A stretch of 27,574 bases of DNA, taken from NCBI GenBank assembly GCA_005223375.1, contig RXOD01004152.1, positions 1 through 27,574 of the forward strand, read 5' to 3'. The DNA is from Amoebophrya sp. AT5.2 (taxonomy: Eukaryota > Sar > Dinophyceae > Syndiniales > Amoebophryaceae). The position numbers and the translations under genes were made by a program. Below, piece after piece: positions 19,880-27,574 of the stretch (positions are counted from its first letter, which is position 1; each line of letters starts with the position of its first letter). Below the pieces are notes generated by a model. The model was not told the DNA's origin and made no database searches. It saw only the letters and a program-made list of their open reading frames with translations.

Positions 19880-20461
19880 TCAAAAGAAGTTCTGTTCTTG
19901 TTCTCTCCGGAGTGGCTCTCGAAGCCTAGAGTACCAAGTACGTGGACTTCGGCTTGGGTGCAAGCTCCAACTGCTGGGTCGTTGTCGTTGAGTATCTTTG
20001 TATCGTGAGAAATAACCGAGCTGAAGATATCTTGGAATATTGAGAAATAACCTCTTCTTCAGGCTTGATCTTAGAATATTCACACCAATAAATATAGACG
20101 AACTCTTTTTGGCAAGCGGAACGATTCGCTGCCGTTGCGGGCGAAGAAATATACAATTTTGGATTGCTGGGGCGGGGACAGGCGGTGGGCTGCATCTAGT
20201 GATGGCCTTTACTGAGTATGAGTGTTGAAAACGGCCTATACACTGAGCTGAAGATGTTGTATGGAGCTTTATTTGTGCATCCGTCTCGGAGACAAGGAAA
20301 AACTGAACTGATGACCCCGACAATCGAAGAGGGGCAACGCGCTCCGACGCGCAGAGACCGCGGTCAGTGGAAAAATCTCCGTAGGCCACTTGTTTGATGA
20401 AGTTCCGTCGTATGCTCTGTGTTTGACCCGAAGCATCGCAATATCTGTCATAAGCTTCCAT
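19880..20461 (-). CDS. Doubtful minus-strand ORF, 193 residues
   Basis: The frame reads leftward from an ATG at 20461 to TGA at 19880; upstream it remains open into the AC/CT microsatellite. About 240 stop-free codons in a spacer of modest GC are more than chance readily gives, which is why it is listed. Against it: no domain, signal peptide or helix pattern stands out, the composition (Ser/Arg/Ile/Phe scattered) looks random, and no splice or poly(A) signal is clear. It would be convergent with the gene ending at 19461. It may be a young or non-coding frame. Confidence 0.2.
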   Translation of the reverse strand: MEAYDRYCDASGQTQSIRRNFIKQVAYGDFSTDRGLCASERVAPLRLSGSSVQFFLVSETDAQIKLHTTSSAQCIGRFQHSYSVKAITRCSPPPVPAPAIQNCIFLRPQRQRIVPLAKKSSSIFIGVNILRSSLKKRLFLNIPRYLQLGYFSRYKDTQRQRPSSWSLHPSRSPRTWYSRLREPLRREQEQNFF

Positions 20462-20561
20462 CTTTAACTTTTTGTCGTACGTGCTCGTGATAGTCGTCGT
20501 CCCCTCACTAATGCCTCGGTGTAGTAAGATGCCCACTACGGTCGGAATCACTCTGCGCCAG

Positions 20562-20602
20562 CTCTCTCTCTCTCTCTTCCGACACACACACACACACACA
20601 CA
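20562..20602. repeat. Compound microsatellite (CT)8 and (AC)10
   Basis: CT is repeated eight times at 20562-20577. A four-base break (tccg) follows, then AC ten times at 20582-20601 with a trailing A. Confidence 0.97.
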
Positions 20603-21005
20603 GTTTCAACTTGGTTTCCGTCCGCCCCACGTTCAATGAATCGCACCCGTGCCGAGTCAGTGTCGTTCCGAATGATCATTTTCGTCGAGTTATTTGCGCC
20701 CTAACTTGCCGCGACTGCGCCTCCAACGCTTTTTTGTTTCCTGCTTCAGTTAGTTTACATGACAAGTCATGCGAGACCCAGCAGCCAGTTTTTTCTTATC
20801 GCACGGGTACCTTCTTCTTGTGGTACCGAAAACAAACCAGTCCCCCGGCGGAAAAACTTGCCTACGCCGGCAGCCCGGCACAGTTACAGCACACGCTGAT
20901 CGATCGATCCTCACATTCGCTCAATTTTATTACTTCCTTGGCACTGTCTGAGATCCTCATCCTCAAGTCAGAAGAAGCCTAGTTGCATTCTCCTCGGTGA
21001 ACGTG

Positions 21006-22730
21006 ATGGCCCGCTCCACGGTGGGTGCTGGGATGTTGATCCTGAAGGCACGCGCAATTCACGCGTTGTCATTTCCACCGTTCAACGATGATGAGAAACG
21101 GGTTCGCCAGAATCGTCAGGCTGCTGCATCAACATCGGGGAGGAGATTCCAGTCTTTTCTTCAATACACTGCATCGACGTCGACTGCGCGCGGAAGGACT
21201 GCGAGTGCGGATAAGGGACATCGGATGAAAACCGGCATATTGCGACTGGCCAAGAACAGACCGGACGAGGGGAACGCGAGCGAGGGCCGCGAGAGCAGGA
21301 CGCAAGACGAGCTTCGTTCTGAAGAGCAAGTGTCCTCCTCCGCCACGTACGCACAGGTCGGAAGCAACTCGGACCTCGACTCCCTGTTCCCCCACCAACA
21401 AGTTCTGGCAGGGGCACGCAAGATGATCCAGGAAGAGCAAGAAAAATCGCGCGCGGTGATGCAGGAACAGCTTCGAACGATGGCAGAAGAGATTCGACGC
21501 CAGGGGACCGCTGGTCAGGAGCGCTCTCCGCTAGCTCAGGGTGTGGCGAAGGACGAAAGGGCCGGCCCAAAGATGCAAACTCTGGACATCCACGACCAAG
21601 CCAGCGAGGGTGGCGGGAATGCGCAGGACGCTGCCAGTAATTTCTTGGAGAAAGAGGAAGAGGCTCACGTTCACGATCACGCTCAAAAAAAAACGAAGAG
21701 CAAACGAGGAGACTTCTTTTCTAATTTGCGTACGGGTTTGGATTTGCTCCAAGGCGATTGCGTACAGTGCGGGGAGGAAATAGCAGAGAAGATGGAATTG
21801 AAGCACATCCTTGAGCGAGCTTTTGCGGCCATCCTTAGAGATACGCAGTGCAAAAACTGCGGAGAAAAAATGCATAAGAAGTATAAGCAGTGGGACAAAA
21901 ATGATCAAGGTGGGGAGAAGCCGGCGACGCCCGGGCCTCTAAACTCAAACTTTCAGCGGATGCAGCTTGACTCATTTCTCCAACAAGGAACTGCGTCGGC
22001 TGGGTCGAGTGCTGCGAGGACGAGCGCGAAACCTAAAGTCAAGGAGACGCGATCGCCGTTGCAGAAAAGGCGGCAAACAGGAGGCGTGGGCGCAAGCAGA
22101 GTAGAGTCCTCCATGCCGACGTCATCGGCGTACCTACAGGTGAGCAAGTCAGAGCTGAGCGCCATGTTCCGTCAAGTTGTGGCGGAATCGCGTGCGGCGA
22201 TGCAGGAGCAGCTGCACACGATGATCATGGAACAGGTTCGTCAGGGGGGGACCGACCAGAAGATGCAAACTCTGCACAACCACCCACAAGCCAGGACCGA
22301 GGCGGGCGGCAACGCAAACGCTGCCAGCAGCTTTTTCGAGAAGGAGGCTTCTCGACTAAAGCCCACTGATGAAGATTTCGGCTTCGACAATGTGATAAAG
22401 GCTCTTAAGGATACTAGCAAAATGGCTAGCGATTGGAAAGCGGGGAACTTGTTTGGCGCAATCGGGTCGGCTTGGGGTGCGGCCCAACATGCCGTGAGTG
22501 CCTTCATAAATCAGAGTCATTGCAGTAAATGCGGGCGGGGCGTAGCGGACGAGGTGAATCTCATGAAAGAGCTGCAGGACCTGAAGGACCAGTTCAAGCC
22601 GTTGTTCGCCAAAATTTTGATCGCCATCCGCAGCAGTCAGCAGTGCTCAGATTGTGAACGCGATCTGCATAACAAGTTGGTGGAGGAAGAGGATGAGGCT
22701 GCACGTGCACTGCCTCTCAGGCAAGTTTAG
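21006..22730 (+). CDS. Internally duplicated protein with paired CxxC motifs
   Basis: A single exon encodes 574 residues from the first ATG at 21006; an alternative ATG lies at 21033. The N-terminus (MARSTVGAGMLILKARAIHALS) is weakly signal-like, interrupted by Lys and Arg. Two related units follow: unit 1 at about 115-295 and unit 2 at about 376-560. Each has Y-x-Q-V, a coiled coil containing MQEQL..M, a KMQTL..H motif, an Asn/Ala-rich stretch ending F[LF]EKE, and a terminal CxxC - helix - CxxC module. Cysteines are at 252/255 and 282/285 in unit 1 and 506/509 and 547/550 in unit 2. The second CxxC of each unit is followed by a similar C-G/E-x-x-[ML]-H-x-K pattern. Four cysteines per unit could bind one zinc or form disulfides if secreted. 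Unit 2 has an extra hydrophobic/Gly-Ala helix before its cysteines. No known family is recognised. It is intronless. Confidence 0.8.
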   Translation: MARSTVGAGMLILKARAIHALSFPPFNDDEKRVRQNRQAAASTSGRRFQSFLQYTASTSTARGRTASADKGHRMKTGILRLAKNRPDEGNASEGRESRTQDELRSEEQVSSSATYAQVGSNSDLDSLFPHQQVLAGARKMIQEEQEKSRAVMQEQLRTMAEEIRRQGTAGQERSPLAQGVAKDERAGPKMQTLDIHDQASEGGGNAQDAASNFLEKEEEAHVHDHAQKKTKSKRGDFFSNLRTGLDLLQGDCVQCGEEIAEKMELKHILERAFAAILRDTQCKNCGEKMHKKYKQWDKNDQGGEKPATPGPLNSNFQRMQLDSFLQQGTASAGSSAARTSAKPKVKETRSPLQKRRQTGGVGASRVESSMPTSSAYLQVSKSELSAMFRQVVAESRAAMQEQLHTMIMEQVRQGGTDQKMQTLHNHPQARTEAGGNANAASSFFEKEASRLKPTDEDFGFDNVIKALKDTSKMASDWKAGNLFGAIGSAWGAAQHAVSAFINQSHCSKCGRGVADEVNLMKELQDLKDQFKPLFAKILIAIRSSQQCSDCERDLHNKLVEEEDEAARALPLRQV

Positions 22731-23240
22731 TCCCGCTAGCGCCGCCGCCAGGTACACAAAAAAAAAAGTCCGCAAAAAAAAAATACCCCATGTCGCGAGA
22801 AAAAAAAACCTTTGGTGGGCAAATCAATCAATCAACTCACTGCAGGCGGCAATGTCACTAGAAACAGGCCCAAAAAACGTACGTTCCTTCGAGGAGAGTC
22901 CCACATTTCATCACTGATTTGGCGACATCATCACCGGAGAAAAGTGTTCAGACTGAGATTCGCGCTCCTACATTGATTCATATGACTCATGAATTCGTCA
23001 ATTCCTATCGCAAGATCGAGATCGTCGCCTCGTGAAGTATACCGCAGTAGTGAGAAGTAGGTACTCCATGCGTGTCGCCTTTTACTATTTGTGTTTTTCG
23101 TTCTAACAGATCGGCGCTTGGGGTCCGATTTATTCTTTCTTGGCTTCATCTTCATCGACTGACTCGCTCGCCACAATGAATCGCTGTAATTGATTCGTGC
23201 ATGCTGATCACATTTATCTCACTGCAAAGAACCTCGCTCC
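22731..23240 (+). other. Spacer with three A-tracts
   Basis: Just after the stop at 22730 lie three oligo(A) runs of 10, 10 and 9 (22758-22767, 22774-22783, 22800-22808), 16-17 nt or more apart. The rest is AT-rich with no gene supported. The tracts could be 3'-end or nucleosome-excluding sequence. Confidence 0.6.
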
Positions 23241-24073
23241 ATGTCGCCTCGGTCCGAGATCGCGGTGCCGCCCAACGCGGATTTGTATCGCGACAAGCCG
23301 AACGTGCAGACGGGGCGGTTGCTGGAAACGATTTCCGAGAGAAGGCAGTGGGTCTCGGACCGCGGGCCCTGGCACGAGTGGCCGGCGGAAAACGTTTTTT
23401 TCGAAAACAAGGACGCCGAGGTGGCGGTCACGCTAGAAATACCTGCTCTTACTGCCGCGGGGGGTGGGGGCGCGGGCGAGGTGCGACAGGAGCAGGTGGT
23501 GGTGTGGTTCACCGACCGAAGTCTGGAGGTGCGCGTGGAGGCGACCAACACCAAGGGGAGGCAACATTCGAATTATGTTTTCCTCTGTCGCGAGCTGTGG
23601 GGGCACATCGACCCGGACAAGTCGAGCTGGAAACTAGTGGACAGCACGCGCGGGCGTCAGAAACTAAAAATAAAACTGATGAAAGGCCAGACCGGCCGCT
23701 CCATGGATAAGTGGGACAAACTCAGAAGACTCTGAAATAAAACCATAAAAACCAACTACGAAGCGCATGTTGTATATTGCGTTCCTTTATTTGTGGTGCA
23801 GCTGCTGCATAAGTACTTTCGTTTTCTTCTACCACTCCCGCTGCTTTGATCATCGTCACCAACTAGATTGATGTTCCTTTGTCTATTAGACTCGTTAATA
23901 GGGTACAGACTCACAGCAACGAACTACTGCTACCGCAAGCCAAAGCGGATCTACAACTAGCAAAGCTGCTCCCCGAGCCTGAAGATCCTGAAGCCATTCG
24001 GCTTGGCCCTTTAGAAAGGTGCGTTCTGTATCTATGGGCGGGGAAAATAGTAAATCTCTTTCTCCGCAGCTAA
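23241..24073 (+). CDS. CS-domain (p23/NudC-like) protein, probably spliced
   Basis: The ATG at 23241 opens an N-terminal extension followed by a CS domain, the beta-sandwich fold of p23, NudC and Sgt1 that binds Hsp90 or client proteins. Evidence includes GPWHEW, the strand VTLEIPAL, VVVWFTDRSLEVRV, CRELWGHIDPDKSSWKL (Trp120, Trp129) and KLKIKLMK. Read straight through, the frame stops at 23735 (164 residues). However, a phase-2 donor at 23711 and a strong acceptor ending ttgtctattag at 23889 join it to 23890-24073. That exon encodes an acidic, Leu-rich tail (LLLPQAKADLQLAKLLPEPE). The result is 217 residues, or 200 if a 51-nt intron (24019-24069) is also removed; both end at the same TAA. 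The removed 179 nt are AT-rich with a pyrimidine-rich end, as expected of an intron. A CS domain is well supported; the client is unknown. Confidence 0.75.
24052..24069 (+). promoter_or_regulatory. Pyrimidine-rich splice acceptor just upstream of the next ATG
   Basis: The sequence aaatctctttctccgcag ends 25 nt before the ATG at 24095. It can act as the acceptor of a 51-nt intron in the preceding gene, or as an acceptor for a leader (cis 5'-UTR intron or spliced leader) on the following gene. The sequence does not decide between these. Confidence 0.45.
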
Positions 24074-24094
24074 CGCTATCCTATCGTGGCAAAA

Positions 24095-27000
24095 ATGCGA
24101 GCCTCACCAATGACGACGACTCCTTCGCTTAGTGCGGTCGTCAGCCTCTCGCGAGGACCACGTCCGCACTCGGTCGCGACGGCGGTACTTCGCGGCCCTA
24201 CACGACACTACAGCAGCAGTTCTTCGTTTTGCGGCGTCGCCACGGCGGATCATGATCACACGGGACGCGTCCCGTCCTCCTCCTCGCGTCCGTCCTCGTC
24301 CGGCTCTTTCCTGCGTCCGCGTTCCCTGGCCCCCTCCTCGTCCACCCCGAAACCTCTTCCGGGGAAAAACGTTGGTGTGCACGGTTTGACTGGCGCGGAA
24401 CTCGGGCACGCGGTCCGCGCGGCGGCGGCCAAGGGGCACCTGCAGAACCAGCCGCGTGTGTTCGCGGAGCTAAAACAAAAGGCCCTGTATTTGTTGCCGA
24501 CGCTGCAGCCCAAAACCCGCGTGTTCGTGTTCGCCGGCTTCGCCAAGTGCCTGGAGCCGTCGACGCAAAGCTCGTTCAGCACCGAGGATAGGGAGGGGGA
24601 GCCCATTGTTTATTTTTCTGGCCATCAGGAGGTGGAGATTCCTATGGAAGAGTGGGACCCTTTCTCTTCCACGTAGGCGTAGTCCGTGGCCGGTGGTCGG
24701 TCGTGTCTGGCCTCTTCCCGCCACGGGGCGGATCCTCCTGCATTTTGTCTCTAATAGTGGGTCTAGTATTTGGTCTCTAATTGTCTGCTGCTCGCAGCTA
24801 GAGTGGCGTCCATTTCGTCTTGTATTCGCTGGTGTTAGCTGCACCAGCAGCCGAGTAGAATTAGAAATCAACAACTTTCCCATTCCCCGGCGAATGGTAT
24901 TAACAAAAACAATGGGTTTCGGATCCCTCCAAAGCGGCGGCTGCGGTATTGGACAGGGTGATGGAAGAGTTCGTGGGGGAGCAATGCCGCGGGTGCGACG
25001 CCCAAGACGCCGCCTTGCTGCTGAATGCGCTCGCGAAAGTGATGGGTGCGAATTTAGATGATAGGAGGACCGGAGCTGCAGGAGCCGCGGGTACAACAAC
25101 TCGCGGTCGTGGGGAACAAGCGTCAAGGCTTGTAGAGAGTCTCTGCCGGAACGTGCTCGCCGACGACGAGGCGTTCGTCGGCAAGGCAACGGAGCAGCAC
25201 TTGGCGTTGACCATCCACGCGCTCGGCAGGCTCGGGGTTCGAGACGAGGGGCTCATCGTGAAAAAGCTGTGCCCGGCGGTGGTGTGGAGAATCAACGAGT
25301 TCGGGCCGCAGGGGGTTAGCAACGTGCTGCATGGAATGGCGAAGCTGGAATTCTTCCCAAACAGCAATCTGCCGCTCGCACCTATTTTGGAGAAAACCTA
25401 CGCGGCCCTGTTGACGCGGCTGGCGTTTTTCGAGCCCGACAAGATCCTGAGCCAGCACGTGGCGAACTGCCTCGACGCGATGGCGAAGCTCGGGCTCGTC
25501 CTCGCAACTGCTTCGAAAGATCCTGCTGTCGGGACACCAGCATCAACTGCCGCGTCCGCGGCCGCGACCAAAGCGCTCGCGCACCTCCGGGACAAGTGCG
25601 TACCCGGAAAGGCCGTTAATTTTTCCCCGAAGGAGGTGGCGGCCTCGCTGTCGGCGCTGGTGCGGTTCCCGCACCGCAACCTGCAGGAGGCTGCCATCGA
25701 GGTGTTGACGACCCGGTGCGCGCAGTCGCTGAACGTCTATCAGTGGCAGGAGCTGGGGACCGTTCTCAACGCGCTGAGCCTGGCGTCGTCACACGAGGTG
25801 AACTTCATAAACGTCGCGGCGACGGCAGCGAGGTGGAAGTACAATCACTGTGACCAGGACCGGCAGCTCCTGAACCAGCTGAAATCTGCCACGAAGCGGG
25901 GGCTGTTCGAGAAAAGTCAGGCGCACCTGCAGCTCTACCTCGCGAAGAAAATGCCACACAGGAACAACGGAGTGGGGCTCGGACTCATCTTCGCGGCACT
26001 GGCCCGCCAGGTGCACTTCGACGACAAGACGAGGCTAAACCTGCCCTTTCTGGAGCTGCTGGCGGACCGGCTGGCAGGGCATTTCGGGGCAGGCGTTCTT
26101 GATTTTTCTGGGGCGGCGGCGCACCAGAACCGGGATTTTCGGGGAGCTTATTCGGAGCAGACCCTCGTGAACGTTTTGTACGCAATTCAACGCTTCGCCG
26201 ACCGCGTCCCGCCGGAGATAGTTGGAGCCGAAGACGCAGCTCCCGAGGCAGAGCCAGGAGAGGGGAAAAGCCATCAGGAAGTAATGCGGGGTCAAAATCA
26301 GGATCAGCAGGAGCAGGTAATCGGTTCCCTTCGGGTACCTGCATTCGCGCGCAGGCTGTTCGCAGCTGTTCGATCGCTACTTCTTGCAAGCCGGCCGCTC
26401 GAAGAAGTCGAAGTCGACTCCCAGCACCTGGTGAACTCCGTGTACGCCTTCGGGCGGCTCGGCGATCCGCAATCAGTCCTGCTGCTGGGCAAGTCGCTAC
26501 TGTCGCCGGCGGTTTTGAACTGCCTCACGCCGCAACAGGCCGGCAACGCGCTGCACGCCCTCGGAACCGTCTCCGTCGTGCCGGAGAAACAACGAGCCGC
26601 GGAACAGCATTCACATGGCTGCACGTCGCACGCGAGGCAGATCGCGCTCGCGGTCGCCCGCGCCGCCGTGTTTCCGAAGGAAAAGTTGCCGAACTTCTCC
26701 GCGCAGATGCTCGTTTCCGCGCTCGAGAGCCTGGCGAGTCTCGGGGCGGATTTTTTGCTGTCCCCGCAGCAGGGGAATAAAGAGCAAGAGCACCAGCTCG
26801 TGAAGCGGCTGTCGCTGCATATCCGTCTGGCGGCTGAGGGCGAGCAGCACGTGGATGTCCGCGTTCTCGCCGTCGCGCTCGCCAAGTTGCGCCTGTTCGA
26901 CGCCGACCTGTTTTGCTACTGTTTGATGCGCGCGTCGGGGATTTTGAATCTGTCGAACTGCGGGTCGCTGCGGGCGAGCCGAGAGGAGCTGCGGGACCAG

Positions 27001-27574
27001 GCGAGACGGGGGGTGGAGACGCAGCTGGCCGTGCTGGACGCGGTCGCGGTGGCGCTCGAGGCTGGCGCGCACGGTTGCGAGGTAGTCGCGTCGAAACGGT
27101 CGTTGGGCTTGGGAGGAGGAAGCGGGTCTGCCTTGGGTCAACCTTTGCACGCGAGGACAAGTACTGCGGCGAGCGCTTCGCTAGCGCGCGAATCGCAACT
27201 GTGTTTGCGAGTTCGCGGCGCGGTGAAAGTGCTCGAGGCCAGCCTCTTGCGCAACGTACAGGTGGTCCAGACGCCCGCCCGCGGCGGATTATATCCTCAG
27301 TCGCCTTGCCATCTCTCGGACGCAGGTACCTTCCCCACAACCGTCGCCGACTTGCGACGCTTCGCAGGGATTTGCGGCAGGCTTCGGGCGGTGGGGGTTG
27401 GTGAAGCTGACGCCGCGTCGCCGTTCGGCTTCCTCGACCAGCTGCTGCGGCTTCCGGGGGCTGGTTTTCCGGTGCCATCGACGCCGCAATTGCCCAACAC
27501 GCTCGAGGAGTCTCTCCCGTCTTGCGTCGCTGCGGTCGCGTCCCCAGATGAGCAGTTAAGGGGAGGATCAACCC
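24095..27574 (+). CDS. Organelle-type helical-repeat RNA-binding protein (HPR/OPR/FASTK-like), 3' partial
   Basis: Exon 1 starts at the ATG at 24095 with about 50 residues rich in Ser, Arg and Thr and nearly free of acidic residues, like a mitochondrial or plastid targeting peptide. A helical region follows (LTGAELGHAVRAAA...). An intron with acceptor after 24956 (or 24934) leads into a frame open to the window end. Phase-compatible donors for the 24957 start are 24547, 24574, 24652 and 24673. Exon 2 shows repeated helix pairs of pattern [F/L/Y]-x-x-[Q/E]-x-[L/V]-x-x-x-L-x-A-[M/L]-x-[K/R]-[L/F] at about 25300, 25443, 25620, 25738, 26149, 26416, 26523, 26695 and 26850 (for example GVSNVLHGMAKLEF, HVANCLDAMAKLGL, HLVNSVYAFGRLGD). 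Such repeats occur in apicomplexan HPR/RAP, algal OPR and animal FASTK proteins that act in organelle RNA stability or rRNA assembly. No RAP domain is visible; it would lie beyond the window. Confidence 0.8.

Larger units (their letters stand above)
19462..21005 (+). other. Intergenic spacer with microsatellites and a doubtful minus-strand ORF
   Basis: No supported + strand gene. The spacer holds a minus-strand open frame (19880-20461, listed separately) and CT/AC microsatellites at 20562-20602. A + frame at 20611-20982 has no internal ATG and is not accepted. I see no tRNA or rRNA. Confidence 0.5.

Noticed and set aside
20611..20982. 123-residue + strand frame upstream of the CxxC gene
   Set aside because: No ATG within it, no domain, and no good splice site joins it to the ATG at 21006.
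26525..27571. 348-residue minus-strand open frame
   Set aside because: It is the mirror of the well-supported + strand helical-repeat exon. Its Arg/Pro/Ser-rich composition is typical of an antisense shadow in GC-rich coding DNA.
1..27574. tRNA, rRNA, spliced-leader RNA, CRISPR arrays, transposons, viral genes
   Set aside because: I looked for tRNA A/B boxes, regular repeat-spacer arrays, transposase or reverse-transcriptase motifs and found none by eye. A profile search could still reveal weak cases.

Overview
This window looks like nuclear DNA from a protist. Long GC-rich coding blocks are separated by more AT-rich spacers. At least five genes need spliced models with short GT-AG introns of about 50-490 nt, and most predicted proteins are low-complexity and lineage-specific. 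Nothing points to a bacterium, organelle or virus: there are no operons or Shine-Dalgarno sites, and I recognised no tRNA, rRNA, CRISPR or transposase. The helical-repeat protein with a targeting-like leader at the right end suits a lineage rich in HPR/OPR-type organelle RNA proteins, such as alveolates or green algae. An alveolate, possibly dinoflagellate-like, is my best guess, but it is not proven.

Layout: every confident gene is on the + strand. (1) 26-2542: a large disordered protein, probably 5' partial, whose C-terminus resembles helices 2 and 3 of a homeodomain. (2) 2754-3608: a small spliced hypothetical gene. (3) 4379-7043: a six-exon gene with a coiled coil and a C2HC knuckle; its first intron holds a long hairpin. 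(4) 8036-12160: an intronless Trf4/Cid1-type nucleotidyltransferase with hydrophobic segments at both ends. (5) 13690-15156: an intronless secreted protein carrying basic, NLS-like clusters. (6) 16125-19461: a five-exon gene with a Ser/Ala/Glu-rich middle, a Cys-rich region and a Tyr/Gln-rich coiled-coil tail. (7) 21006-22730: an intronless, internally duplicated CxxC protein. (8) 23241-24073: a CS-domain (p23/NudC-like) protein, probably spliced. (9) 24095 to the window end: a helical-repeat protein with a targeting-like N-terminus, 3' partial.

Two patterns link the genes. The three long intronless genes (4, 5, 7) are the ones with hydrophobic or signal-like N-termini, whereas genes 3, 6, 8 and 9 need introns. 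Genes 8 and 9 are packed so tightly (21 nt from stop to ATG) that a splice acceptor at 24069 may serve either as the end of a 51-nt intron or as a leader acceptor for gene 9.

All exon boundaries were worked out by hand from reading-frame phase and GT/AG signals. They are predictions, not transcript evidence. No pathway connecting the genes can be inferred; the recognisable themes are RNA metabolism (4, 9), chaperone-type interaction (8) and secretion (5, perhaps 4 and 7).
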